Assembly (NCBI GenBank): GCA_942486035.1 | Contig: CALNXK010000019.1 | Span: forward strand, 3,475,001 to 3,539,000 | Direction of reading: 5' to 3' | Source of the DNA: Porites lobata | Taxonomy: Eukaryota > Cnidaria > Anthozoa > Scleractinia > Poritidae | Length of the DNA: 64,000 nt | Shown here: positions 53,931 to 64,000 of the stretch, piece by piece | How the letters are laid out: each line of letters starts with the position of its first letter | Numbering within the stretch: position 1 is the stretch's first letter | Translations under genes and position numbers: made by a program | The notes under the pieces: model-generated | Told to the model about the DNA's origin: nothing | What the model saw: the letters and a program-made list of their open reading frames with translations, nothing else | The model's database searches: none

Positions 53931-54496
53931 CACAGGCGGCCCAGACGTAGTATGTGTCGCTGAATGAATAAATTAATGTTCACATGGACAAATTAATGCG
54001 ATGAGTCGTCGAAACTCCCATGAACTAAAATAGTACAAAAGTCAAAATATAACAAAACAAAGCTAAGGTACCTTCAACTGAACGTATCCTTGTCTTTCCT
54101 GGCCGGTTTAAGTGGCATTTTGTTGAGTTTGGCAATTGTAGGTACTATCCACTAAAGAAGAATTAAAGGCTGGCTACAAAACAAACAGACCATCTCCACG
54201 CGCCTTCACACGAAACGCTATAAATTCGAGAATAATCGACGAATCCGCTCCAAATAACCATCGGCTAATCTGCAGGTAGCGTGTGCTCCTGCTTCTGGCT
54301 CGCTTGCTCCACAAAACCCATCGCAAGTGCACAATAATTGTTCGCTCATCAACAACCACTGTTGACCTTTACGCTTCGATATGACTGCAAACGACCAGGT
54401 TTAATACGCGACGTGAATATTCACGCTTAGCGACCGCGTTCGCGCAACAATGCAGCACTTACTATGGGAGGGATGGTACTATTGCTTCTAGGTCAA
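53931..54496 (+). repeat. Left 566-bp inverted arm
   Basis: From CACAGGCGGCCCAGACG to TTGCTTCTAGGTCAA. It matches 55717-56282 in reverse complement with only a few differences (for example CATCGCAAGTGCAC here against the complement of GTGCAGTTGCGATG). The mirrored 61-residue frames at 54174-54359 (-) and 55854-56039 (+) are just this shared sequence. Confidence 0.9.
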
Positions 54497-55716
54497 ACAA
54501 TCAGGAAAATAATATTGAAGCCCTTGTAATTTTTAAAAAGATCCAATTTGCCCTAGGAGCACCGAACAGATACGAATCTTCATATAGCGGAGCTAAAAAA
54601 AATGAGCGGCAGTGGAAAAAGTGAACAAGAACATGTAACACATTTTCTCCATAAAAAGTGAAAACCAGGAAGTTTTCTGGACGTTTCACGTTGCAGTCAT
54701 GCAAATCAACGGCAAGGAAATGTACAAGAAAGTGTGCTGCAATTAGACCTACTGTTGTTTTTCACTGTTCTGGTCAAGGGCATCCAGCTTTTAGTTTTTC
54801 ACATTTCACTGTCCGGGTTAGGCTATTTTTCGTAGAGAGTAAAATGGAATCCTAAAATTCTCGGATTCAAAAATGTGATGAAAGAAGGTATCTGAAAAAT
54901 TATCTCCTTCGTAATACGTTAAATTGCATCTAAAATTTTCGGGAAAATAATTCTGAATTCCTCGTAATTTCTAAAAGACTCAATTTCCTCTAGAATGGCC
55001 GAACACTGAGATGCAAATTTTATAGCGCCACTTAGAATGCATTTCTATAGAGCTAAAAGTACTTTATGAATAGCTACAAAAGTGTTTTCAATTGAAAGTA
55101 TTTGAGGAAACAGTCGTTGGGTGCCCCTGTCTCGTTGCCTTCTCCGCTCGGCATTACACGATATATTTTATATTTAGTATGAGCAAACTATAAATCATTA
55201 GCTTCGCTTTTAGCCCTCCTGACTAAATTTATGTAAGTGCTGTTTAGAATGCATTTTTCGATCAAAAGTACTCTGGACAGCCTTAAATGTGTTTTCAATG
55301 CATTTAGGGGGAAATCATCGTTCGGTGCCCCTGAGTTTTGAGAATAATAATAATAATAATAAAAGATATCGCGCACATAAATTTTACTTTACGATATCTT
55401 CAGCTGTATCTTCTATTCAGCTGCATAGCGGGGGCCAGATTTTGCCTTTTTCCTGGGCGGAAAATTCTCGTCCTCCTTCACCAGTTTGGACAACATATTA
55501 TGGAGTAAGACGTTGTTAATCTAAGCAAATAAGTCTGGTAGAGTCACGAACCTATGCAAGCGGCTGGACGAACAATGTGACAGCAGCTGAGACAGCGATC
55601 GTTAGAAGAATTCGAATTTGAAAACCAGGGCTGCCCTGTTGAAAACTTATGGACGGTCCCGCGATCGCCTTTTGTTTTCTGGTCAAAACTAACGCAGCGA
55701 ACCTTCGGTCAGTCGA

Positions 55717-56282
55717 TTGACCTAGAAGCAATAGTACCATCCCTCCCATAACAAGTGCTGCATTGTTGCGCGAACGCGGTCGCTAAGCTTGAATATTCAC
55801 GTCGCGTATTAAACCTGGTCGTTTGCGGTCATATCGAAGCGTAAAGGTCAACAGTGGTTGTTGATGAGCGAGCAATTATTGTGCAGTTGCGATGGGTTTT
55901 GTGGAGCAAGCGAGCCAGAAGCAGGAGCACACGTTACCTGCAGATTAGCCGATGGTCATTTGGAGCGGATTCGTCGATTATTCTCGAATTTATAGCGTTT
56001 CGTGTGAAGGCGCGTGGAGATGGTCTGTTTGTTTTGTAGCCAGCCTTTAATTCTTCTTTAGTGGATAGTACCTACAATTGCCAAACTCAACAAAATGCCA
56101 CTTAAACCGGCCAGGAAAGACAAGGATACGTTCAGTTGAAGGTACCTTAGCTTTGTTTTGTTATATTTTGACTTTTGTACTATTTTAGTTCATGGGAGTT
56201 TCGACGACTCATCGCATTAATTTGTCCACGTGAACATTAATTTATTCATTCAGCGACACATACTACGTCCGGGCCGCCTGTG
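55717..56282 (-). repeat. Right 566-bp inverted arm
   Basis: Reverse complement of 53931-54496, from TTGACCTAGAAGCAATAG to CGTCCGGGCCGCCTGTG. Equal length and high identity argue for recent gene conversion or formation by inversion duplication. Confidence 0.9.
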
Positions 56283-56422
56283 CATCGGTATGCCTGTGGT
56301 GCGGACGGTCGGTCGGGCGTGCGACCACGTGATTACCAAATTTTCTCGGATGGGTAGATTACTTCATTTTCTTACCCACGGTGCTCTGCTGCACGCGCTT
56401 CGCGCGAAAGCTCCGATACTAC

Positions 56423-57514
56423 CTGCACGATTACTCTAGCTCCTGGATGGTTGATGAAATTTGTTTGCACTCCAAGTATACAAAAGCAATAACTCATAAG
56501 TGAATTTGCTTAATTGCAATTGCCAATAAATGGCTTTAACAAGACGACGTGCATTTTGTCCTTTGTCCTAAACAATACGTAATATAATTGAGGGTGTTGT
56601 CCTAAACAGGGCATGTATTAAAGGCTTTTTTGTCCTAAGCTGGGTAAGGTGTCAAACCCTCAGCGGGTCACTTATTCCAAATATTGGTTGAGTACCATCC
56701 CCCCAACGCCCCTCCCCCTCCCCTTGGGAAGCGGAAACTGACACCATTTTGAAAACCGGGGAGCCCCTAGGGAAGAGGAGAGACCCTTGGAACGAGAAAG
56801 ATCACATGACTTCCTAAAGTCACGAACAGAAAGTGACAACAACAAGGTTAGTGAGGTTTTGCATCCTGAGCAGAGTTTTGCCGGTCCTATAAGGAAAAGA
56901 AATAACATCTGGACAAGACAAAAAATAATAATAATAATAGAAAATAATAATAAAACAGGGATTCATTTGTTCTCACTGTTTAGTAACGTCATTTCGCCAT
57001 TTCGTGTTTTAAACTCGCCCCGTCGTGTCAAAAAGGTTAGCGGCATGTGCACCGCGTTCGCGGGTATTACAAACTCGATTAAAAAATTGCGAAGCGCTAA
57101 TGAAGCAAATGTGCTATAATATAAAGGGATCGGAAATGTAAACAAAGATTCCCTATAGGTAAACATGTAGAGCGAGGATTACCTATGAGCGAGTCGTTTG
57201 TGGGATGGATCATCTCCTATAATCCCAAATCTCGTAAACTTACAGTCCTACGTCTCATTGGTGTTCCTTTTTCATTGCAGTGTTGGTATATATATCTGTA
57301 AGCAAACTACACAGCTGCCCTAAAACTTGATTGATGTGTAACTTTCACGGTTATTATCTTGACTTTCAGCCTCTATCAAAAGGTTAGGGACCGACCGTTT
57401 ATTACGTCCCGGGGAAGAGGGTTTTGGAAGCGGTACAATTTTCTAAGAGGCTTGATTTTGGGGGGTCAATTTGAAAAATGCACAAAATGTGAGGGGGGTC
57501 GAAATATTAAGACA
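56423..57514. other. No gene seen
   Basis: AT-rich with a short AATAAT run near 56930-56955. The plus frame at 56787-57119 has no family features and overlaps an equally open minus frame. Confidence 0.4.
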
Positions 57515-57522
57515 CTGGACTG

Positions 57523-58362
57523 GTAGTCTGCTACACAGCCGTTTTTAGTGTCGTCACGCAACGCTCCTCCCCACTAACGGCTGCTGAAAATCGAGCCACA
57601 TTCCTTTCCCTTTGTGTTTGTAGTCTAACGAACAAACCAATCATGTATATGGAACTTGACAATACGTGAGCCTCAGGGCGCTAGGAGCGAACACGCTTCT
57701 CAGTTTTCGACAAATCAATCAATCGTTGTTGAATTTTGATGAGCTCTGTGTCTGCAAGCAACGAAAAGGTTGTTTGCAGAAAAGTTTGTTTTAAGCGGTT
57801 AACAAAATTCCAAGTGAAATAAAAAAAGGTTTGATAGGCCTACAAGACTCTTACTAGGATCGGTTGGTTCTTTTTAACGAGCATATGTATGATGAATTTC
57901 ATGTGCCGGATGTTGTGTTGTTTTACATGTGAAGACTGTGAAGACTAAACTCTCAGGGTACTGACTCAAACAAAGGCAATCTTATAAATTATCGATAAGC
58001 GATTTCCCGACACTATACCCGGCAACTTTATAAGCACATCCATGCATCAGATTTGCTCGACTTGCTTGCTGTTGCTGCTTATCTCAAAAATTTTGAAAGG
58101 TCTCGACTACGACAACACTACTCTAGTTGATTGCTTGTTTTCACCCGACGATTTTGATTGTTCTGTCATTCGCACATGGGGCAACGATAAAAGCAAAGCT
58201 GTGGTTGGAGGAGTCACCATACCGCAAACATGGCGCGAACACCTTCCAGAAAATGGGAGCTGAATTCCAATCGCGGGAAAGGAATGTGGTTCGATTTTCA
58301 GCAGCCGTTAGTGGCGAGGGGCGTTGCGTGACGACACTAAAAACGGCTGAGTAGCAGACTAC
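57523..58362. mobile_element. 840-bp TIR element with 88-bp TIRs and 7-8 bp TSD
   Basis: GTAGTCTGCTAC begins the left TIR (57523-57610) and GTAGCAGACTAC ends the right one (58275-58362); about 84 of 88 positions pair. TGGACTG flanks both sides (57516-57522, 58363-58369), extendable to CTGGACTG, an 8-bp size that would fit hAT or a related superfamily. The interior holds a 73-codon frame from 58042 opening with a hydrophobic, signal-like stretch. I could not assign it to a transposase. Confidence 0.9.
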
Positions 58363-58369
58363 TGGACTG

Positions 58370-59060
58370 CATGGCCTTCTATGTAAAAGTTGTCAACCAA
58401 TATTATGACTGAAGAAATTCCACGTTTCCTTCAAAATTAGATAAAAAAAATTGCTACGGCGGTTCTTTTTCAGCAACAAAATGTTACCCATATGAAGCTT
58501 GGCCCAGCAACCTATCAGCTATTTCTACTACCAGGAAATGTAGCGTGTACCAACATACGCCTATGCATGCAGCTGAAATCTAGAAAAATTATATACATTT
58601 TTTTATATTTCCTGAAAGCTTTTTTATCATTAAATTGGGATAAATGTTTCGCATTATAGAGGCAATTTTGTGTTACGATTCCCTTTAGCCTTTTATTGAT
58701 TAAGCGGAGTGAAATGGATCCGAATGTGAAGCCTCAGACCTTGGTTGAGACTTTTGACCAAGAAGCAACTACAATTTTATCGCGGAGTATGATGTAGCTC
58801 TCATAACTTTGTTGACTTATCCTGTGTCAACATACACAGCTTCAGCAGTACGAAGAGACTGCAACTGTTTTACGAAGGACCACGACAGATGAGAGATTGA
58901 GCTCTCTTGCAATTCGGCAATTTTACAAGCACAAGGACGTAACTGATATTGATGGCACTATAACAGAGTTGCCCGTCTGAAGGGTACACATCTCGCCCTT
59001 TGCTTGTAACGTCCTTGAAGGGGTAACTTTCTTACCCTTTTTTGCCGTAAACAGTCTGTA
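58370..59060. other. No gene seen
   Basis: AT-rich unique-looking sequence between two TIR elements. No exon with plausible splice sites was found. Confidence 0.4.
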
Positions 59061-59332
59061 ATAGTCCAGTTTCGAATTCGTCACGGCCGCTAATTTTATA
59101 GAGGCACTGAAGACTCATTTGTACAGGGTTAGCCTCGACCTAAATTAAAATATTCGCAAACACTGGCGAGAAGGTGCCTGACTTTGATTTTAAAACAATA
59201 CACACAATTGTACACGGGTCTTCTTCTGACTGGAATTTGTGAATATATTTACCTTAGTTCGAGGCTAACCCTGTACAAATGAGTCTTACGTGCTTCTGTT
59301 CAGCGGCCGTAACGAATTAGAAACTGGACTAT
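59061..59332. mobile_element. MITE with ATAGTCCAGTTTC TIRs of about 100 bp
   Basis: ATAGTCCAGTTTCGAATTCG, ACGGCCGC, AGACTCATTTGTACAGGG and TTAGCCTCGA at the left are mirrored at 59235-59332. Central loop about 75 bp. Hairpin-forming, no coding capacity. Confidence 0.8.
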
Positions 59333-59518
59333 TTACCGATAACACTAGAGATGGGTAAAATAAACAACTAATTACTCTATTTTCCGTCGTCTTTATTTAC
59401 TGGAAGAGCTTATTCTCGTAAACGACTAGCTCTAGTTACGACCATTTTTCGAATTTCCGAGGTGGTCGCTTAAGAGAGCTTCGACTGCAATTACTTATAT
59501 ACCTAGTGGGTGGGGGAT

Positions 59519-59825
59519 TTGACACATTTTGAAGTGCTACAATGGAGGTCAAAAGTGTTGGGACCTTTCCAGTTTATTACTAAAACTAGCGACCCCTCCA
59601 CTCCCACCCCAAACAAAGTTGAATTTGGAGCAAAATGGGTGAAAATGAGTGCTTTTTTTGGCCACAACATTGGTAAAGGAAGTGGGAGGGACGACGGGAT
59701 GAACCCGAAGCCGAACAAAAAATTGTCCTTAGGAGCAGAGTCCTACGGAACTATTGCTTGGAAGGGCTTTTGCGCACAGTCCCAAGTTCTTTTGTCCTCC
59801 ATTGTAACTTGTAGGGCATTGACCA
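59519..59825. mobile_element. MITE with CTACAATGGAGGTCAAAAG ends
   Basis: GAAGTGCTACAATGGAGGTC near 59530 is mirrored by CCTCCATTGTAACTTG near 59805, with AAAAGTGTTGGGAC / GTCCCAAGTTCTTTT beside them. Both overlapping frames here (59510-59830 plus, 59503-59718 minus) are shadows of this repeat. Confidence 0.55.
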
Positions 59826-60045
59826 TCTAAACTGCCAACACACTGGGGAATTTGACCAAAATTTTTCAAAAAAGTCAAAATGCGTGGGGGTTTTTCCAGG
59901 GGGGGACATGGGCGGTTTTGGAATTCACTGATTCAGCTCCGATTACACGAGTAAATTTTTTGTGGCCATTCTTAAGCGATGAATTCTACTATTTTGCACT
60001 GTACTGTTTAGCAATTGTGCCAATGAAGACTCGGCATCGCCACAC

Positions 60046-60420
60046 ATATAATTATAATAATAATAATAATAATTTATGAACTTATTGTGCGCAGCTTAAC
60101 ATGAGAATGATCAGCTGCGCATTACAACTGCATTACGTTAAAAGAAACAAATAAAAGATAATGCATTAAAAAATAAAAAAAAATAAAAAGAATACATATG
60201 CATGCAAGTAAGAACTGAATATAAAATTGCTCACCAATATAAAGTTTTAAAAAGATAAGTCTTAATATGCGCCTTAAAACTGTTCACATTAGTAATCGCA
60301 CGAAGTTCTTTTGGAAGAGAGTTCCAGAGCCTTGGCGCTGCTACCATAAAAGCTCTATCACCTAACGTCTTCGATCGAACAGCTGGCATAGAAAGTAAAA
60401 TACCATCTGAAGACACATTG
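60046..60420 (-). mobile_element. CR1/L2-like LINE 3' fragment with (AAT)n tail
   Basis: On the minus strand the frame ending at 60231 reads LGDRAFMVAAPRLWNSLPKE and FKAHIKTYLF. This is the very conserved end of many CR1/L2-group reverse transcriptase ORFs (R-x-F-x-x-x-A-P-x-L-W-N-x-L-P). An AT-rich 3' region leads to (AAT)n at 60051-60073. Extremely 5'-truncated, as LINE insertions often are. Confidence 0.8.
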
Positions 60421-61031
60421 AAAAAAAAGACATTTACATAAGTAAAGAATAAAAATTGTAGTATCTAGATAAGCGGCGAGTTGGGATCATCAAAAAAGCA
60501 AAGGCTAATCTAGTGGATGACCCCCAAAATACAATTGCACACAAAATAATAGAATATTGTTTTTTTACAAAAAGCTTTTCTTCACGCTACATGTATGTTG
60601 CAAAGGTAGATGAATATTTAATTATTATAACAACTAAGCAAAGAGTTCCTTGGGGCTTTACAAAGTAGTCTAAACCTTTCAGTCAATTTACTCTTAAAAA
60701 CCGGCATGCAGCTCGGTGTCACGTCGACGATTCTCGAAAATATATCGCGTGACGGAAATTGCAAAACATTGCGCCATCGTTGCGTCATTTTCACTGGGTC
60801 TCTATTCAATTTTCCATACAGTTGCCTTTTTTATCATTTTTTTCTTTACCGGGTACTTTAATTTCCGGAAAAATACGCATCTATATAATACGACAAAGGA
60901 CTAACCGTTATATTTAAAATTCTGAAACATGCCCACTTGGCAAGATAATTTTGCTAGGTAGAGAGGATCCTGGAAACGTGGTTGATTTGCTGTATAATCA
61001 TCACAATCACGTGCCTGTGTCCAGAACAAAA
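60421..61031. other. Upstream region of Ig gene 2
   Basis: No other gene recognised. A TATATAATACG stretch near 60881-60891 lies about 140 bp before the start codon and could contain a TATA box, but this is not diagnostic. Confidence 0.35.
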
Positions 61032-61104
61032 ATGACTATGGTGGAGACAGTTTACGTAGTATCTCTCTTTGTGGCTGTGGGAGTAATTTGTCCACCGTTG
61101 ACAG
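61032..61104 (+). CDS. Ig gene 2, exon 1 (signal peptide)
   Basis: MTMVETVYVVSLFVAVGV continues to LTG; donor G|GTAAAC in phase 1, the usual phase for signal-peptide exons of Ig proteins. A second ATG two codons later could also serve. Confidence 0.75.
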
Positions 61105-63027
61105 GTAAACTATCATTCTATTAGTAGAAATGTTCTTCAAGCTTCCTGTCTCATGTGGTTGAATCATTGTTAGAAAGAATCTTGAAAACATATGGACGAA
61201 GTCGTTCGAGTTCAAAGCCGCAAGAAGTTCGAGCGCGAGGTCGGTTTGAGTTCTCGAAGGTAAACAATCACTTAAGGAAAAGATCCAATCCACTAAAAGT
61301 CGATTTTGCTTCGAGCATAAAAGGGTTAGCTTTCACCTCGGCATTTGTTTTCAATTTGTGAGCTTATAAATTCGGAGGATTGCCCAGAAGTTAACCTAAC
61401 TCAATCATACTAAATCATACTATCATTGAGGATGAACGATGACAAAATTAAGATCATTCCTTACGTCAAAAAAAACGTTCTTGAACATGTCTTGGTTTTT
61501 GTTTTGGTTTGCCTTTGGCAGCGAGTAGATACAAAGGGTATTATTAGATTTCAGCTACAGTATAAAGATGATAAAAGGCGCTTTATCGGGTGTCCAAGTA
61601 AACACACCCGATCAAGTGCATGATGTAATTTATATTTATACAATATAGTGAAGTAATCTATTGTTCTCAACTTCTTGCACACTTTTAATTTTGTCGAGTT
61701 AAGTGTTTAAATTCATTCATGTTTATCTCTTAAGTTGAAGTTATTTACCGTTTAAATTCCTCGGTAGGGGAGCATGGTAACGTTGCTGAAGTCTGAATTT
61801 AACATTTCGCTTGGCTTAGGAGTAATTTCACTTGTCGTACAACGGGCATTAACAAAATGATATTCGGAGGTCATTCATGCAGTTGCGAATGACTGACTAT
61901 TGCTACAAAGTTTCTAATCTACCTTAGGTGAATAAATAAATGACAAATTACCATCCCTGGGCAAAGTATTCACCATTCAAGTTTCTTCTTGTCGTCTTTT
62001 GTTTGTTGTTTTCTTTCTTTATCGTTAAAAATTTGAAATACCGTATAGAAATACCTTTTAAATAATTTGTTTTAACAACGGTATAAATGTATTGACTGTA
62101 GGGTGTAATTATTCATAATTATATCTTGTCTAGAAGCTACTGGGCCGTCGAATCCTGTGCCATGGCCAGTGAGGCTGGGAGGAACTGCGTATCTGTTGTG
62201 TTATCCTTTACACAGTGAACTTTCTTCTGTTAGAGAAGCACTTTGGTCGGTGTACAACCCTAAGCATGACAATTGGACTTCTATTCTGGGGATAGATAGA
62301 TCGAACAGTCAGGCCAACTGCAGTTGGCACATTAAGTCATTTGCCAACGATTCAAGATACACCTTATATGGACCAAATCACATTTTCCTTAAATTAGGCA
62401 AAGTGATAGAGGAAGACATCGGAACAGAATGCAGGTATCAAGAAAACATTTTGTAATTTAGAGATTTCACATTAATGGGCACTTAAGAATGATTTCAGAG
62501 AAGTGAATTATGTAACAGCTGTATTTTAAAAATCTGATTCAAGATCGAAGTAACAGAGCTCGATCGTGAATTACTTTTTTGTTTCAAATAAGACAGCACG
62601 GGCCAGAATATAGTCATAAACTGATAATTATTGAACTTAATTGAACTTTATTATTGAAATTAATTTTTCTTATAATGGTGTATTGGTGCTAGCTGGAGAA
62701 AAGTGATCATGATCATTACTCTTAGTATTTTAAGAGTTAATATTCATAATGATTGTGACGCTGACTTCATAACCCTATACATCCCTGTAGAACAGTCCCC
62801 TTTTGAAATGATTGTAGCAATTGGTTTCTTTCGATGTATTTTTTTATGTGCTTTGTATCATACGTGCGAAAAATTATGTACAGTATTAAACTGTTACTAA
62901 AATTTAATATACCTGAAATCTTTCACATGATTTATATACAGATGCAGTGTCTCCACCTGGGAATCGGTTGATCTCAAACCAGAAGGAATACACTACATTT
63001 TAACCCTCTTGGATGATTCAAAGGAAG
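61032..63027 (+). CDS. Ig-like secreted or membrane protein 2 (3' end beyond window)
   Basis: Exons 61032-61104, 62134-62434 and 62942-63027 join in phases 1 and 2, and the third leaves in phase 1. Residues 1-24 (METVYVVSLFVAVGVICPP in its core) are a signal peptide. Exons 2 and 3 form a V-type Ig-like domain: B-strand cysteine in AYLLCYPLHS, C-strand tryptophan in EALWSVYN, and F-strand pattern EEDIGTECRCSVS with D-x-G and two nearby cysteines. Sequons NWT, NCS and NDS are present. An intron falls inside the F strand between the two cysteines, unusual for a domain-bounded Ig exon. A transmembrane exon is expected past 63028 but is not in this window. Surface recognition function is inference. 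Confidence 0.75.
62134..62434 (+). CDS. Ig gene 2, exon 2 (most of the Ig-like domain)
   Basis: Acceptor ATATCTTGTCTAG, donor AG|GTATCA, phase 1 in and 2 out. It codes EATGPSNPVPWPVRLGG through to the first F-strand cysteine. Confidence 0.8.
62942..63027 (+). CDS. Ig gene 2, exon 3 (end of the Ig-like domain)
   Basis: Acceptor GATTTATATACAG, donor G|GTAATT, phase 2 in and 1 out. It codes CSVSTWESVDLKPEGIHYIL and the short TLLDDSKE linker. The frame closes cleanly with exon 2, which supports the split. Confidence 0.75.
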
Positions 63028-63391
63028 GTAATTAAATATAGTGATACTTCAAAAATTAATATTAAATATTAAGTTGTCAAGTTATATTGAGAAGGAAAAC
63101 TACTTCTTCAGTGAAAATATTTATTTGATTACTTACTGAAGGCTTTGCAAAGAATGTAATTGCCCACGCCATAGCACGCACAGACAGTAGACAACAATCA
63201 CATCATTCACTCACAATCTGACGAATCAAAAAAACTGAGTTTTCTTACTTGACCAGATGTTGCCTTCAGCTTCGTAAACAAGAGCTCTGTGTGCAAGATT
63301 ACCCCATGCCCGTTTAGCAGCCTATTGAAAATTATAAATTATTAAGACAGGACCTAAAAGCGTTCTTAAAAGATATTAAAAAGACAACAGC

Positions 63392-63461
63392 CCCCGGGGG
63401 GGGGGGCTATATAGGTATGTGCCGCTGTGAAGGGTATGGTTTTCAAGCAGTTTACTCTAGG

Positions 63462-63500
<39 letters not shown>

Positions 63501-63774
63501 GTATCATTTTTCAGGAAACTGATCAGTTGGTTGAGGATTCTATCTAGACTAGGGACTGTGGTATAAGGTTTTGTTTTGGCTAGACTGTGCTAGTGACCTC
63601 AGTGGTTTCTAGAAAACAGCTACTCCAGAATAGGGGGGATTTGTGGAGTTTACTCTCAGTATAGAGTAGCAAAATTCAGCTGAACTAGCACTGGTATAGC
63701 TTAAGGGTTTTAGGGTCCCACCAGCACATCCCCACCCAGAAATTCCTAAAGTACTCCCCCCCCCCCTCCCCGGG
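63392..63774. mobile_element. hAT-like MITE, CCCCGGGG ends, exact 8-bp TSD
   Basis: Starts CCCCGGGGGGGGGG and ends CCCCCCTCCCCGGG. ACAACAGC is repeated exactly at 63384-63391 and 63775-63782. TATGTGCCGCTG and repeated AGGGTAT motifs link it to the element at 7976. It lies in the third intron of Ig gene 2. Confidence 0.85.
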
Positions 63775-63782
63775 ACAACAGC

Positions 63783-64000
63783 ATGCCTTAAACAAAGTAC
63801 TGTAAGGACTTGCATCCACTCGAACAGCTCATGACAAATAATTATGTAAACTTTCGTTGAAAGACGGAACTTGCTTTGCTAATGAAAGTATACCCATAAA
63901 TCCTTGAAGCCTCGTCTTTCATGGTTTATACCTAAGTTTTAAGCGACAACACTTTTTCAGTCAGGTATATCTGGTATTATTCATCTTAACTGATGAAAAT
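63783..64000. other. No exon seen to the window end
   Basis: Intron 3 of Ig gene 2 appears to continue. No acceptor with a fitting phase-1 exon is visible. Confidence 0.4.

Larger units (their letters stand above)
53222..56422 (+). mobile_element. Repeat family 'AGCCAGGGCTAAAAGC', copy F, with inverted core
   Basis: The start motif ATAGATTTAGCCAGGGCTAA lies at 53221-53240. The terminal block lies at 56283-56422 (TGTGGTGCGGACGGTCGG, GTGATTACCAAATTTTCTCG, GCGCTTCGCGCGAAAGCTCC). Between them two exact-length 566-bp arms face each other (53931-54496 and 55717-56282). This is the longest copy in the window and may combine two half elements. No transposase recognised. Confidence 0.6.

Noticed and set aside
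54174..56039. Paired 61-residue frames (minus at 54174, plus at 55854)
   Set aside because: They are the same sequence in the 566-bp inverted arms, with no domain features.
58042..58263. Possible signal-peptide exon (MHQICSTCLLLLLISKILKG)
   Set aside because: It lies wholly inside the 840-bp TIR element and the putative donor (AAAG|GTCTCG) is poor, so I do not treat it as the first exon of Ig gene 2. It is reported only as a finding about the element.
59503..59830. Overlapping frames of 71 (minus) and 106 (plus) residues
   Set aside because: Both coincide with a MITE whose ends are inverted; equal openness on both strands argues against coding.
1..64000. CRISPR arrays, bacterial operons or phage genes
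   Set aside because: Nothing in the window is prokaryotic: genes have spliceosomal introns and the repeats are eukaryotic transposon types. No spacer-repeat array is present.

Overview
This is animal nuclear DNA, AT-rich, intron-rich and crowded with small transposon relics. It is most likely from a hexacorallian cnidarian (stony coral or relative). That assignment is inference: the Ig/transmembrane gene style and several repeat sequences resemble what I remember of coral genomes, and no database search was run. Most short open frames lie inside repeats. I could build only four genes with consistent splice sites and phases.

Genes. (1) 18353-25601 (+): an Ig-like type I membrane protein of which I see four exons (Ig-like domain, two short Pro/Ser/Thr stalk exons, and transmembrane segment plus tail). 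The signal-peptide exon was not found. (2) 31970-33032 (-): a small secreted granulin-type protein in two exons, ending two cysteines short of a full granulin module. (3) 34890-47811 (+): a six-exon amidohydrolase of the YtcJ-like (Amidohydro_3) type, complete at 574 residues. (4) 61032 to beyond the window end (+): a second Ig-like protein, beginning with a signal-peptide exon. Genes 1 and 4 share strand and general design but not sequence. They may belong to a cluster of cell-surface recognition genes, the most interesting biological possibility here.

Layout. 0-10 kb: two inverted-arm elements, the second (4719-9368) with near-identical arms of about 956 bp, next to a Penelope-like reverse-transcriptase remnant. 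10-17.5 kb: a decayed L1/Tx1-like LINE on the minus strand, split by a 2.1 kb insertion. 17.5-26 kb: Ig gene 1, with a LINE fragment and MITEs in its introns. 26-32 kb: repeats, including a 1.3 kb TIR element and two tandem MITEs ending 17 bp from the granulin gene. 33-48 kb: the amidohydrolase, whose introns hold nested MITEs, a fold-back element with another MITE in its arm, a Penelope-like tail and a LINE tail. 48-61 kb: a tRNA-like pol III promoter, large inverted repeats, an 840 bp TIR element with target-site duplication, and more MITEs. 61-64 kb: Ig gene 2 with a hAT-like MITE in its last visible intron.

The genes do not form an operon or an evident pathway. The clearest regional theme is repeated insertion of non-autonomous DNA transposons, many with readable target-site duplications, into introns and gene edges.
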